A DNA stretch of 64,000 nt from Homoserinibacter gongjuensis (lineage in GTDB: Bacteria; Actinomycetota; Actinomycetes; Actinomycetales; Microbacteriaceae), in contig NZ_BSVA01000001.1 of NCBI RefSeq assembly GCF_030161875.1, positions 186,001 through 250,000 on the forward strand. Direction: 5' to 3'. The notes under the pieces were generated by a model. It ran no database searches, was not told where the DNA came from, and saw only the letters and a list, made by a program, of their open reading frames with translations. Positions 36,684 to 45,487 of the stretch are shown here, one piece after another. The first letter of the stretch is position 1; each line of letters starts with the position of its first letter. The position numbers and the translations under genes are program-made.

Positions 36684-36910
36684 GTCGCCTCGCGGTTCGC
36701 CTCAGAGCAACCATCCGGGCAGCGCGGGGCATGCAGCCCCGCGGTGAAACCCACGATGACGACGGCGAGTCCTGTGGCGTAGCCGATGAGATAGGCGAAC
36801 GCGGATGCCTGACCACGCGGTGCGAGCAGCAGCACGACCATCGCTATGATCGGCACGCTCGAGAGGGCGACGGCGATCGAGATCGGCAGCAGTACGCCGA
36901 GCACGTCCAT
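36677..36910 (-). CDS. Small two-span membrane protein, probably truncated GAP-family
   Basis: A 77-residue ORF with two hydrophobic segments (about residues 5-30 and 38-60) that resembles the N-terminus of GAP (Sap) family membrane proteins of about 220 residues. It stops after CPDGCSEANREATQ and overlaps the rhodanese end by 7 nt. It may be a remnant or a truly small protein; no downstream remainder of the family is present. Confidence 0.4.
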   Translation of the reverse strand: MDVLGVLLPISIAVALSSVPIIAMVVLLLAPRGQASAFAYLIGYATGLAVVIVGFTAGLHAPRCPDGCSEANREATQ

Positions 36911-36959
36911 CCGAGCGCTCCTTCCCCGGATGGGGTCACCCTACTCGCGGAACGCCGAA

Positions 36960-36988
36960 GGCCCCCACCCCCGGACAGGGTGAGGGCC
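36960..36988 (-). terminator. Hairpin after the proline-rich membrane protein gene
   Basis: Ten paired bases (GGCCC-C-CACCC against GGGTG-A-GGGCC, one mismatch) with a 7-nt loop, 14 nt beyond the stop of the minus-strand gene. Confidence 0.65.
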
Positions 36989-37002
36989 CAGCGGCGCGAA
37001 GC

Positions 37003-38132
37003 TCAGCCGATCGCGACGAAGATGTCGTTTCCGAAGATCGAGTTGAGTTTGAGCTGCGACCCGGCGACCGCGCTCGTGGGCACCTCGAAGACGAGGTTCA
37101 CCTCGGCGGTGTCACCGGTGCCGAGCTCCGCCGCGTCGTAGATCGAGTTCGGGTACTCGGCGTAGCTCGTGTCGTAGAGCTCGGCGTCACTCCCGACGAT
37201 CTGGGTGAAGATCAGGAACGGCGAGCCGCTGTCGGATCCCACGTAGGTGTAGGTAACCGGCACGACGAGGTACTGGTTGCCGGCCGCCGGCTCCGCGTTG
37301 TACTCGTCGGCGGCGAGCACGTCGGCCGTCGCGTCGAGCACCGGGGCGCCGACCACGACCTGCCACTCGTCGGTGCCCTCGAAGTCGGTGAAGGTGATCG
37401 TGTCGCCGGGCGACGCGGGGTTGTTGGCCGAACCGAGGGCGTTCGGGTCGCCGTCGTTCTGCGTCTGACCGCCGTCGGGGTCGGTGATCACCGGGTCGTC
37501 GGGACCGAAGTCCTCGATGCTCTGCTGGATGCTGGTGAACACCACGAGCATGAAGATGCTGATGATCGCGGTGAGCAGCAGGGCGATGCCCGACACGATC
37601 GTGCCGGCGATCGCGAGACCCTTGCCCTTGTTCTTGGCGAGCAGCCCCACGATTCCCAACACGAGGCCGACGAGGGCGATGAAGACGAACGCGAAGCCGA
37701 CGAACGGGATCCATCCCGCGGTCACGCCCAAGAGGAACGCGAGCCCACCCGCGATGAGCGAGATGAGCCCCATCACGTTGAGACGCGAGGGCGCGGCCGG
37801 AGCCCCGGTGTAGACGGGGGCCGCGGGAGCGGCACCGTACGGGTTCGGCTGCTGCTGCGGGGCCGCGTACGGATTCTGTTGCGCCTGCGGCTGGCCGGCC
37901 TGCGCGGCGTAGGGGTTCTGAGCGGGCTGCGCGTAGGGGTTCGCCGGGGCCGCGGGAGCGGCATCGGTCACGGGCGGGGCCGGAGGCACCGGGGGCGCGG
38001 GCGGTGCCGGGGGCGCGGGCGGTGCCGAGGGTGCCGGCGGCACCGGCGGAACGGGCGGCACCTCGGTGCCGGAAGCGGGCGGGATCGGGGGATCTGGTCG
38101 CCGGTGGCGCCAGGCTGCTGCGGATCGGACAT
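37003..38132 (-). CDS. Proline-rich membrane protein with DUF4190-like domain and extracellular domain (one-base indel)
   Basis: Restored length 376 residues. Order: a Pro/Ala-rich cytosolic N-terminus of PP(V/A)PP repeats and NPYA-type repeats (NPYAQPAQNPYA, about residues 55-105), two to three membrane spans in the DUF4190 style (LISLIAGGLAFLLGV, FVFIALVGLVLGIVGLLAKNKGKGLAIAG) and an extracellular C-terminal domain after residue 210 (IQQSIEDFGPDD onward, DUF4352-like with TITFTDFEGTDEW). One extra G in the G5 run 38087-38091 puts MSDPQQPGATGDQ at ATG 38132 in frame. Function unknown; such proteins sit at the cell envelope. Confidence 0.72.
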
Positions 38133-38282
38133 GAGCACGAGTCTGCCGTGTCGAGGGCGCCGCGACCAATCGAAGTGCCGGGGAGGGCTCCCCATGTGCC
38201 GATCGGCGTCACAACCCGCCCCGCCGCACTGTCTTCATCGGTATGAAGTTCGTCCTCACCCGCTTCAGCGAAGGGATCCACG

Positions 38283-38702
38283 ATGTCACGTGACGGTTTC
38301 GAGTACCCCGATGCGGCCGGCTATCCCGACGGCATGGGCTTTCTCGATGAGGGAACGGCAGAGGAGCTCGCCGAGGGTGCCGGCTCCGCCGAGTACGTGA
38401 CCCCGAGCGCCGACGCGGCCGACGATCTGCGCATCGTCGACGACGCCGCTGTGGGCCGGTATCGAGCGCTCATCGGCGACCGCGAGGTGGGTGTCATCCG
38501 CTACTCGCAATCGGGCACGCACACCGTGCTGCACTCCACCTACGTCGACCCCGAGCTGCGTGGCTTCGGCATCGCCACCGCGTTCATCGTGCACGTGCTC
38601 GACGAACGCCGCGACCGTGGCGAGGCGCTTGTCGTGGAGTGCCCCGTCATCCGCCGCTTCCTCACGAGCCACAGCGACTACGCCGACATCGTCGTGCGTT
38701 GA
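38283..38702 (+). CDS. GNAT-like N-acetyltransferase (YidJ/GCN5-related short type)
   Basis: A 139-residue protein whose N-terminal 55 residues are acidic and specific, and whose C-terminal 85 residues match the short Gcn5-related domain: GDREVGVIRYSQSGTHTVLHSTYVDPELRGFGIATAFIVHVLDE (acetyl-CoA loop RGFGIATA) and CPVIRRFLTSHSDYADIV at the end. Substrate unknown. It is monocistronic and divergent from the proline-rich membrane protein gene. Confidence 0.78.
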   Translation: MSRDGFEYPDAAGYPDGMGFLDEGTAEELAEGAGSAEYVTPSADAADDLRIVDDAAVGRYRALIGDREVGVIRYSQSGTHTVLHSTYVDPELRGFGIATAFIVHVLDERRDRGEALVVECPVIRRFLTSHSDYADIVVR

Positions 38703-38718
38703 CGCGGCGCCTCGCGGG

Positions 38719-39669
38719 TCAACTCACCGCGAGACGCCGCGCTCCCTCGATCTCGGCGAGCCGCGCCACCTCGAGCACGGCCTGCGCGAAGGCGAACGGC
38801 GCCTCCTGTGGCAGGTTGTGCCCGGCGTGCGGAATCTGGTGATGCACCCGCGGCCCCGCGAAGCGCGAGGCGGATGCCGAGCCGTCGCCGGCCGGGAAGT
38901 TGCCGTCCGCCATGCCGTCGAGCGTCACGGCGGGCACGCGGATCGGCGGCAGGGCCGCGAGCGCCGACTGCTCGGCCACGTACTCGTCGGCCCCGGGCGC
39001 GTAGCCGAGACGATGCCGGTAGGAGTGGATGACCACGTCGACGTAGTCGGGATTGCGGAAGGCCTCGGCCGCCCGATCGAGCATCGCCTCGTCGAAACGC
39101 CAATCGGGCGAGTTGCGCCGCCAGATGACCTCGGCGATCTCGCGGCGGTGGCGGTCGAGACCCGCGAAGCCGCGATCGGTGAGGAAGTAGAAGAAGTACC
39201 AGAAGCCGGCCTCGAGCTCGGCGTCCAGCGGCATCATCGCGGAGGCCAGATCCTGGATGAGGTAGCCGTTCACCGAGACGAGACCCTCGACCCGTTGCGG
39301 CCACAGGGCCGCGGCGACGCACGCGGCACGCCCGCCCCAGTCGTAGCCGGCGAGGATCGCGCGCGGCACGTCGAGCGCGTCGAGCAGCTCGACCACGTCG
39401 CGTCCGAGGGCGGCCTGCTCGCCCGAGCGCGGCGTCGTGCGCGAGAGGAAGCGGGTCGGCCCGTGCCCGCGCAGGTACGGCACGAGCACGCGGTAGCCGC
39501 GCCCGGCGAGGATCGGCGCCACGTCGATGTAGCTGTGGATGTCGTAGGGGTAGCCGTGCAAGAGCACCACGGCGGGGCCGTCGGCTGGTCCGAGTTCGGC
39601 GTAGGCGATCTCGAGCACGGGCGTCGTGACCGTGTGCAGCGGTTCGAACCGCGTCTGCGCGTCTTTCAT
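38719..39669 (-). CDS. Alpha/beta hydrolase, epoxide-hydrolase-like
   Basis: A 316-residue hydrolase with HGYPYDIHSY (oxyanion HG-P) near residue 36-45 and the nucleophile elbow GYDWGGRAA near 102, where Asp rather than Ser points to an epoxide hydrolase or haloalkane dehalogenase mechanism. WYFFYFLTDRGFAGLDRHRRE covers the cap domain and HAGHNLPQE the catalytic His. It is followed downstream on the other strand by the GNAT gene and preceded by a second, unrelated alpha/beta hydrolase gene on the same strand. Confidence 0.82.
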   Translation of the reverse strand: MKDAQTRFEPLHTVTTPVLEIAYAELGPADGPAVVLLHGYPYDIHSYIDVAPILAGRGYRVLVPYLRGHGPTRFLSRTTPRSGEQAALGRDVVELLDALDVPRAILAGYDWGGRAACVAAALWPQRVEGLVSVNGYLIQDLASAMMPLDAELEAGFWYFFYFLTDRGFAGLDRHRREIAEVIWRRNSPDWRFDEAMLDRAAEAFRNPDYVDVVIHSYRHRLGYAPGADEYVAEQSALAALPPIRVPAVTLDGMADGNFPAGDGSASASRFAGPRVHHQIPHAGHNLPQEAPFAFAQAVLEVARLAEIEGARRLAVS

Positions 39670-39721
39670 GGGCGGGTCCCGTCGAACGGGTGGCGCCGCG
39701 CGCGACGCCACCCGGATCGGA

Positions 39722-40458
39722 TCAGGCGACGGCGGCGCCGCGGTCGGCCGCACGCACGGTCGCGACGGCCTCGAGGATGACCTCGGCGACCTCGACCGGC
39801 TGCGAGACGCTGATGGCGTGCGACGCACCCGGCAGCTCGCGCACCACGCGGGCGCCGGCGCGCGCGGTCTGGAAGCGCTGCAGCTCGGCGGGGATGTTGA
39901 GATCTTCATCCCCGTAGACGAACCACGTCGGCCGCGCACGCCAGGCGGGCGTCTCGGTGGGCAGCGGCTCGGTGAGCGCCGCCTCGGTGACGGGGCGCTG
40001 GGTCGCGCCCATGAGGCCCGCGACCTGCACAGGGACGTCCGCCGCGAACTGGTGGTGGAACGCGTCGCGACGGATCACGAACTCGTTGCCCCCGTCGACA
40101 CGGGGTGCGCGTCGAGCGCCTCACCGAGGCTGCTGCCGGGGAACTTCGTCGAGAGCTCGAAGGCGTTCTCGCCGTGATCGGGCGCGAACGCGCCCACGTA
40201 GACGAGCGCCTCCACCGACGGGTGCGATCCCGCCTCGGTGATGACGAAGCCGCCGTAGGAGTGCCCCACGAGCACGATGGGCCCGGGGATGCTGTCGAGC
40301 ACGTCGCGCAGGTAGGCCGCGTCGATCGTCACGCTGCGCAGCGGGTTGGCGACGGCGACCGAGGTCACCTCGTTCTGATAGAGGTGCCGGATGACGTCGT
40401 TCCAGCTCGCGGACTCGGCGAAGGCGCCGTGCACGAGCACGACCGTGGGTGTAGCCAT
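39722..40458 (-). CDS. Alpha/beta hydrolase, salicylate-esterase-like (one-base indel)
   Basis: VVLVHGAFAESASWNDVI near residues 5-22 and VGHSYGGFVITEAG (Ser near 74) mark the AB_hydrolase_6 group close to methyl-salicylate esterases; the His lies in PGASHAISVSQP. The frame breaks at the C5 run 40089-40093; one extra C joins VSTGG to NEFVIRRDAFHHQFAADVP and gives 245 residues. Substrate unknown. It sits 52 nt from the upstream-strand neighbour epoxide-hydrolase-like gene. Confidence 0.8.
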
Positions 40459-40495
40459 GGTTCTCTTCTTTCTGTTGGGGTGGATGGATGGACGA

Positions 40496-41445
40496 TCAGT
40501 CGGTGCCGAGAGCGTGGCGCAGCACGGTGACGGCCTGCGCGATCGCGGCCGAGGTCGCGGCTGTCGCGCGCAAGGGGTTCAGCATCATGAAGTCGTGAAC
40601 CGTGCCGTTGTAGCGCACGCTCACGGTGCGCACGCCCGCCTCGGTGAGCTTGCGCGCGTACGCCTCGCCCTCGTCGCGCAGCACGTCGTTCTCATCGACG
40701 ATGAGGAACGCCGGCGGGAGTCCCGCGAGCTCCTCGAGGCTCGCGCGCAGCGGTGACGCGGTGATCTCGGAACGCTTCTCGGCATCCGGCAGGTAGGCGT
40801 CCCAGAACCAGGCCATGCCCGCGGCGGCGAGGTACCAGCCCTCGGCGTACTCGCGATAGCTCGCGGTGTCCTGGGCGGCATCCGTGACCGGGTAGTACAT
40901 CGACTGGTGCACGAAGCGCACCGTGCCGCGCTGCTTGGCCATGAGGGTGACGGCAGCCGTCATGTTGCCGCCGACCGAGTCACCGGCCACGGCGAGACGG
41001 CTCGCGTCGAGCCCGTGCTCGGCACCGGATGCCGTGATCCACTCCGCGACGGCGTACGCCTGCTCGATCGCCACGGGGTAGCGCGCCTCGGGTGAGCGGT
41101 CGTATTCGACGAACACGAGGGCGGCACGCGCCCCGACGGCGAGCTCGCGCACGAGGCGATCGTGGGTGCCGGCGTTGCCGAGCACCCACCCGCCGCCGTG
41201 GATGTAGAGCACCGCGGGCAGCGGCCCCTCGGCACCCTTCGGCGTGACGATGCGCACCCGCACCTCGCCGACCGACGCGGGCACGGTGACCCAGCGCTCG
41301 TCGACCTCGGCCAGCTCGGTGGGGGCGGCCTGCAGCTCGTCGAGCACCTTGCGGGCAGCCGCCGGGTCGAGCTGGTAGATGAAGGGGGACGCGAGGTCGC
41401 GTCGACGAGCTCCGCCGCGGCGGGTTCGAGAGCGTGCGCGCTCAT
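40496..41445 (-). CDS. Alpha/beta hydrolase of the HSL (hormone-sensitive lipase) type (one-base indel)
   Basis: HGGGWVLGN (oxyanion HGGG) near residue 85, VAGDSVGGNMTAAV (Ser near 158), the acid Asp in LIVDENDVLRDEGE and His in GTVHDFMMLN define the family IV esterases. Out-of-frame N-terminus: adding one G to the G5 run 41384-41388 restores MSAHALEPAAAELVDAT at ATG 41445 joined to FIYQLDPAAARKVLDEL, 316 residues. It probably hydrolyses short-chain esters. It is the first of three same-strand hydrolase genes. Confidence 0.82.
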
Positions 41446-41534
41446 GGCTGGTGCCTTTCGTTCGAGAGAAGATCCCTCGGACGAGGGGCCTCACGAGGAA
41501 AGACAAGACCCCGCCTGCGGCTGTGACGCGCTGA

Positions 41535-42485
41535 TCAGGCGAAGTGGATGCGCCCCAGCTTCTCGGGGTTGAGCAGCCAGAACAGCCGCGCGATCCCGTC
41601 GCCGGACGGGCACAGCGAGAGCACGGTGACCGCCTCGCCGTCGGCGACGATCGCGATGGCGGGCTCGCCGTTGATCTCGACCTCGCGCACCTCGATGCCG
41701 TCCCAGAACCAGCGCGAGAAGGCGGCGACGAACTTCACGACGCGTTCCGTGCCGACGATCGGGATGCGAGCCGCATGCACGGCGTCGCCGCCGTCGGAGT
41801 AGCTGATGACGTCGGCCGCGAGCAGGCTCTCCAGCTGCTGCACGTCGCCCGAGCGCGCGGCGGCGACGAAAGCGCGCAGCAGGCGCCGGTGCTGGGTGGT
41901 CGAGACGGTTCGGCGCCGCCCCGAGGCGATGTGCTCGCGTGCGCGGCTCACGAGCTTGCGCACGGCCATCTCGCTCATCTCGAGGATCTCCGAGACGGTC
42001 GCGTACTCGTATCCGAACGCCTCGCGCAGCACGAAGGCGGCTCGCTCGGTGGGCGAGAGCGCTTCCAGGAGCACGAGCAGCGCGAAGGAGAGCGACTCAT
42101 TGAACTCGGCCTCGACCTCGGGGTTGGCCTCGGTGTCGATCGGCTCGGGCAGCCACGGGCCCGTGTAGGTCTCGCGCCGCACACGCGCCGAGTGCAGCAC
42201 GTTGATGGCCACCCGGGTGGTGGTCGTCACGAGGAACGCCTCGGGGTGCTCGACCTGCGAGCGGTCGTAGGCGTGCCACTTGAGCCAGACGTCCTGCACG
42301 ACGTCTTCGGCATCCGCGACCGTGCCGATCACGCGGTAGGCGATGCCGAACAGTCGCGGCCGGAGCGCGTGGAACTCGCGGGCCGCGGTGTCGAGGTCGG
42401 CGTGGGATTCGGGGGTGGGCGGCGCGGGTGCTGTCTCAGCCTGGTGCTCGCGCCGGATTGCGAGGTTCTCGGTATGTGAGCGCAT
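41535..42485 (-). CDS. ECF41-type RNA polymerase sigma factor with SnoaL-like C-terminal domain
   Basis: A 316-residue sigma factor: region 2 FHALRPRLFGIAYRVIGTVADAEDVVQDVWLKW (about 38-70; VADAEDVVQDVW), region 4 LSPTERAAFVLREAFGYEYATVSEILEMSEMAVRKLVSRARE, and a C-terminal SnoaL-like domain of about 110 residues that carries the YSDGGDAVHAAR loop (equivalent to the regulatory DGGG region of ECF41). ECF41 sigmas are controlled by this fused domain rather than an anti-sigma factor. It is divergent from a MarR gene across an AT-rich promoter region. Confidence 0.9.
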   Translation of the reverse strand: MRSHTENLAIRREHQAETAPAPPTPESHADLDTAAREFHALRPRLFGIAYRVIGTVADAEDVVQDVWLKWHAYDRSQVEHPEAFLVTTTTRVAINVLHSARVRRETYTGPWLPEPIDTEANPEVEAEFNESLSFALLVLLEALSPTERAAFVLREAFGYEYATVSEILEMSEMAVRKLVSRAREHIASGRRRTVSTTQHRRLLRAFVAAARSGDVQQLESLLAADVISYSDGGDAVHAARIPIVGTERVVKFVAAFSRWFWDGIEVREVEINGEPAIAIVADGEAVTVLSLCPSGDGIARLFWLLNPEKLGRIHFA

Positions 42486-42541
42486 GGGGGAGTCTCCTCG
42501 TCGTTTGGGCGAAACAGTACTCTCCTTCGAACGCGTGTCAA

Positions 42542-42566
42542 TAGCTTTCTTTTATTTAGAGTGCTA
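42542..42566. promoter_or_regulatory. AT-rich imperfect palindrome between the sigma factor and marR genes
   Basis: TAGC at 42542-42545 and GCTA at 42563-42566 flank an AT-rich core in a 92-bp divergent gap of otherwise GC-rich DNA. A plausible MarR autoregulatory operator and promoter. Confidence 0.5.
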
Positions 42567-42577
42567 GGTTTTTACGC

Positions 42578-43026
42578 ATGGACGAACCCGACGGCGCGAT
42601 CCCCCTCAGCGAGATGGTGTGCTGGAACCTGTATCAGGCATCCCGCGCGGTCATCGCCGAGTACCGGCGGCTGCTCGAGCCGATCGGGTTGTCGTACCCG
42701 CAGTACATCGCCCTCGCGTGCCTCTGGGAGTACGGCGACCACACGGTCGGCGGTCTCGCTGACCGGCTCCAGCTCGAGTACGGCACGGTCACTCCCCTGC
42801 TCAAGCGCCTCGAGCAGCGTGGCCTCGTGACCCGCACGCGCAGCGCGCACGACGAACGCACCGTCATCATCTCGCTCACCCCCGAGGGCGCGGCGCTCAG
42901 CCGCCACGTGCCCGAGATCTACGGCGAGATCCGCTCGATCTTCGGCTTCACCCCCGACCACTCGGCCGTGGCGCTCGAGGTGCTGCGCGGGATCGCGGCG
43001 AGGGCCACCCCGACCCGGAGGAATGA
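42578..43026 (+). CDS. MarR-family regulator, OhrR-like (one-base indel)
   Basis: MVCWNLYQASRAVIAEYRRLLEPIGLSYPQYIALACLWEYGDHTV matches the OhrR subgroup, with Cys15 near the position of the peroxide-sensing cysteine and the Tyr pair (YQASR, LSYPQY) that usually supports it. The HTH is LADRLQLEYGTVTPLLKRLEQRGLV. One extra C in the C4 run 43008-43011 gives a stop at 43024-43026 and 149 residues; without it a foreign tail is added. Role: probably an organic-hydroperoxide sensor, although no ohr gene is in the window. Confidence 0.8.
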
Positions 43027-43125
43027 GGCCACCGGACTTTTTTCGTCAGATCGGTCACAACCACGCGCGTCGTCCTGTCTCTCTACTGGGACCGGTGTGC
43101 CCCGAGCACCGGCGAAGGGGATGTC

Positions 43126-44007
43126 GTGACCGACGCCGAGTTGGCCGATGCACTGGCCGTCTACCAGTCGGCGCGTCCGCGACTGTTCGGCGTGGCCTAC
43201 CGGATGCTCGGCAGCGTCGCCGAGGCGGAGGACGTGCTGCAGGAGGTCTGGATGCGGTGGCAGCGCATCGATCGCGCACCCGTCGTCGACCCTCTCGCCT
43301 TCCTCGTCGCGATGACGACCCGGCTCGCGATCAACGAGCTGCAGTCGGCGCGCGTGCGGCGCGAATCGTATGTAGGACCGTGGCTGCCCGAACCCGTCGA
43401 CACGAGCGCCGACCCGACCCTGGGGGCCGAGCGCGCCGAGGCGCTGAGCTTCGCCGTGCTGCTCATGCTCGAGCGCCTGACCCCCACCGAACGCGCCGCC
43501 TATGTGCTGCGCGAGGCGTTCGGCTACGACTACGCCGAGATCTCCTCCGTCGTGCAGGTGTCGGAGGTGGCCGCACGGCAGCTCGTGAGCCGCGCCCGCA
43601 AGCACCTCGCCGAGGAGCGTCACCGCGAGGTGAGCACGGGCGAGCAGCGGCGCCTGCTCGACGCCTTCGTGACCGCCGCGTCGACGGGCGACCTGCGCCA
43701 GCTCGAGCAGCTGCTGACCGAGGACGTCGTGTCGTACTCCGACGGCGGCGGGGTGGTGCGCGCCTCGCGCATCCCGGTTGTGGGCCGCGAGACGGTCGCC
43801 AAGTTCGTACGCGCGTTCCAACCGCGGTTCTGGGAGGGCGTCGAGGTGACGGTCGCCGAGGTCAACGGCCGTCCCGCGGCGGTGCTGCGCCGCGACGGCG
43901 AGGTCGTCGCGGTGCTCGCCCTCGTGACCTCGCAGGCCGGCATCCGGAACCTGCTGTGGATGATGAATCCGCACAAGCTCGGGGCCGTGGCGTCCCGTGT
44001 CGCGTGA
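43126..44007 (+). CDS. ECF41-type sigma factor, paralog of the 41.5-kb gene
   Basis: A 293-residue protein of the same build as the gene at 41535-42485: region 2 with YRMLGSVAEAEDVLQEVWMRW, region 4 with LTPTERAAYVLREAFGYDYAEISSVVQVSEVAARQLVSRARKH, and a SnoaL-like C-terminal domain with SYSDGGGVVRASR. The complete DGGG motif is the canonical ECF41 regulatory loop. GTG 43126 follows GAAGGGG. A separate SnoaL-like ORF overlaps its 3' end by 11 nt. Confidence 0.9.
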   Translation: MTDAELADALAVYQSARPRLFGVAYRMLGSVAEAEDVLQEVWMRWQRIDRAPVVDPLAFLVAMTTRLAINELQSARVRRESYVGPWLPEPVDTSADPTLGAERAEALSFAVLLMLERLTPTERAAYVLREAFGYDYAEISSVVQVSEVAARQLVSRARKHLAEERHREVSTGEQRRLLDAFVTAASTGDLRQLEQLLTEDVVSYSDGGGVVRASRIPVVGRETVAKFVRAFQPRFWEGVEVTVAEVNGRPAAVLRRDGEVVAVLALVTSQAGIRNLLWMMNPHKLGAVASRVA

Positions 44008-44359
44008 GCTCGAGATCGCTCGAGCGCTCGCCGCCCTCGAACGATCGGATGTGAGGGGCGTCGCCGCGGCGCTCAGCGCCCGGGCGCACCTCGTGCACGA
44101 CGCCGGCGACACGACGGGAGGCGAGACGCACGGGCGGGCAGCTGTCGCGCGCGCGCTCGTCGGCATCCGGATGCGGTTCCCGGGGGCCCAGGTGCGGCCC
44201 GCGCGGGTGAACGGCGCGCCCGGCGGCATCATCAGCTCGGCCGGCGGACAGGTGGTCGCGGTGCTCGCGCTCGACGGTCGCCACCGCATACGCGAGGTGT
44301 GGCTGACGACCGCGGAGTCGAAGCTCGCGCGCTGGCAACCGCGGCCGCCCCAGCTGTGA
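43997..44359 (+). CDS. Stand-alone SnoaL/NTF2-like protein
   Basis: A 120-residue protein (SRELEIARALAALERSDVRGVAAALSARAHLVHDAGDTTGGETHG) resembling the cystatin-like SnoaL fold, including GRAAVARALVGI and a C-terminal beta strand pair. GTG 43997 overlaps the sigma-factor gene by 11 nt, so translation is coupled. It may complement or modulate the SnoaL domain fused to the sigma factor. No enzymatic role can be stated. Confidence 0.65.
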   Translation: MSRELEIARALAALERSDVRGVAAALSARAHLVHDAGDTTGGETHGRAAVARALVGIRMRFPGAQVRPARVNGAPGGIISSAGGQVVAVLALDGRHRIREVWLTTAESKLARWQPRPPQL

Positions 44360-44445
44360 CGCGCGCCCGTGATCCGTCACATCCGTGGGCGCCGCGCTGT
44401 CCTCTCTGTAGCGGTCGCATCCGACCGCCCACGAAAGGGGAGATC

Positions 44446-45203
44446 ATGAAAATCGTCGTCATCGGCGGAACCGGCCTCATCGGGTCGAACCTCGTCAGGC
44501 AGCTCACCGAGGCCGGCCACGACGCCGTCGCCGCGGCACCCAGCACGGGGGTGAACACGCTCACGGGCGAAGGCGTCGCCGATGCCCTCACCGGTGCGCA
44601 GGTCGTGGTCGACGTGTCGAACTCTCCTCGTTCGAGGAGAAGGCCGTGCTCGAGTTCTTCACGACCTCGACGCGAACGCTGCTCGATGTGGCGCGCACGG
44701 CGGGAGTCGGCCACTACGTGGCGCTCTCGATCGTCGGCACCGACCGGCTGCCCGACAGCGCCTACCTGCGCGCCAAGGTCGCGCAGGAGGAGCTCATCCG
44801 CGCGGGCGGGGTGCCCTACTCGATCGTGCACGCCACCCAGTTCTTCGAGTTCGTGCGCGGCATCGCCGACTCCTCGACGGTCGACGGCGTCGTGCGGCTG
44901 CCGCACGCCGGCATCCAGCCGATGGCGAGCAACGATGTCGTGGCAGCCGTGAAGCGGGTGGCGCTCGGCGCACCGACGAACGGGATCGTCGAGATCGGCG
45001 GCCCCGACCACTGGTACCTCGACGACCTCGTGCGTACGGGCCTCGCCTTCATGGGCGATGATCGCACCGTCGTCACGGATGACGAGGCCACCTACTTCGG
45101 AACGCAGCTGCACGGCGACGAGCTGGTTCCCGGCCCCGATGCGCAGCTCTCGACGCTCGGCTACGAGCAGTGGCTGCCGGACAACCCGCCGCCCGCGCGC
45201 TGA
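44446..45203 (+). CDS. NmrA-like NAD(P)-binding reductase (one-base indel)
   Basis: An atypical SDR: IVVIGGTGLIGSNLVRQL with GGTGLIG at residues 7-13, GVGHYVALSIVGTDRLPDSAYLRAKVAQEELIRAGGVPYSIVHATQFFEF near 83-130 (key SAYLRAKVAQEELI). The frame breaks near 44620-44630 (VSNSP to FEEKAVLEFF); one base restores 252 residues. Genes of this type often follow ECF41 sigma factors, and the conserved target of ECF41 is usually such a neighbour oxidoreductase, so it may be the regulon member here. Confidence 0.83.
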
Positions 45204-45212
45204 GGCGCCGCG

Positions 45213-45485
45213 CTACGCCGCATCCGGCTCGTCCGGCGTCAGTTCGAGGGAGCTGACGCCGGGCATCGAGAAGCGGATGCGCGCCCCCGGTCCGGGGCCC
45301 AGCACCAGCAGTGCGCGGTCGCAGGTCGGGCAGCGCGCCACCGAGCCCATTGCCGTGACGTAGACCATCGCGCGCGCGATGACCGCGCTCTCGTGGCATC
45401 CGGAACACGTCATGACCGCGAGCGTGACGTCACGGCCGAACACCTCGGCGAGCGGACCCGCGATCGCATTCCCGTCCAGTTTCAC
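45213..45485 (-). CDS. DUF6510 family protein with zinc ribbon
   Basis: A 90-residue protein: KLDGNAIAGPLAEVFGRDVT at the N-terminus, then two CxxC pairs, MTCSGCHE and ARCPTCDRAL, forming a zinc ribbon. Members are found beside molybdenum oxidoreductase and ferredoxin-reductase genes in actinobacteria, as here. GTG 45485 lies 2 nt past the stop of the FAD-reductase gene, so it is the third gene of that operon. Function unknown. Confidence 0.78.
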   Translation of the reverse strand: MKLDGNAIAGPLAEVFGRDVTLAVMTCSGCHESAVIARAMVYVTAMGSVARCPTCDRALLVLGPGPGARIRFSMPGVSSLELTPDEPDAA

Positions 45486-45487
45486 GC

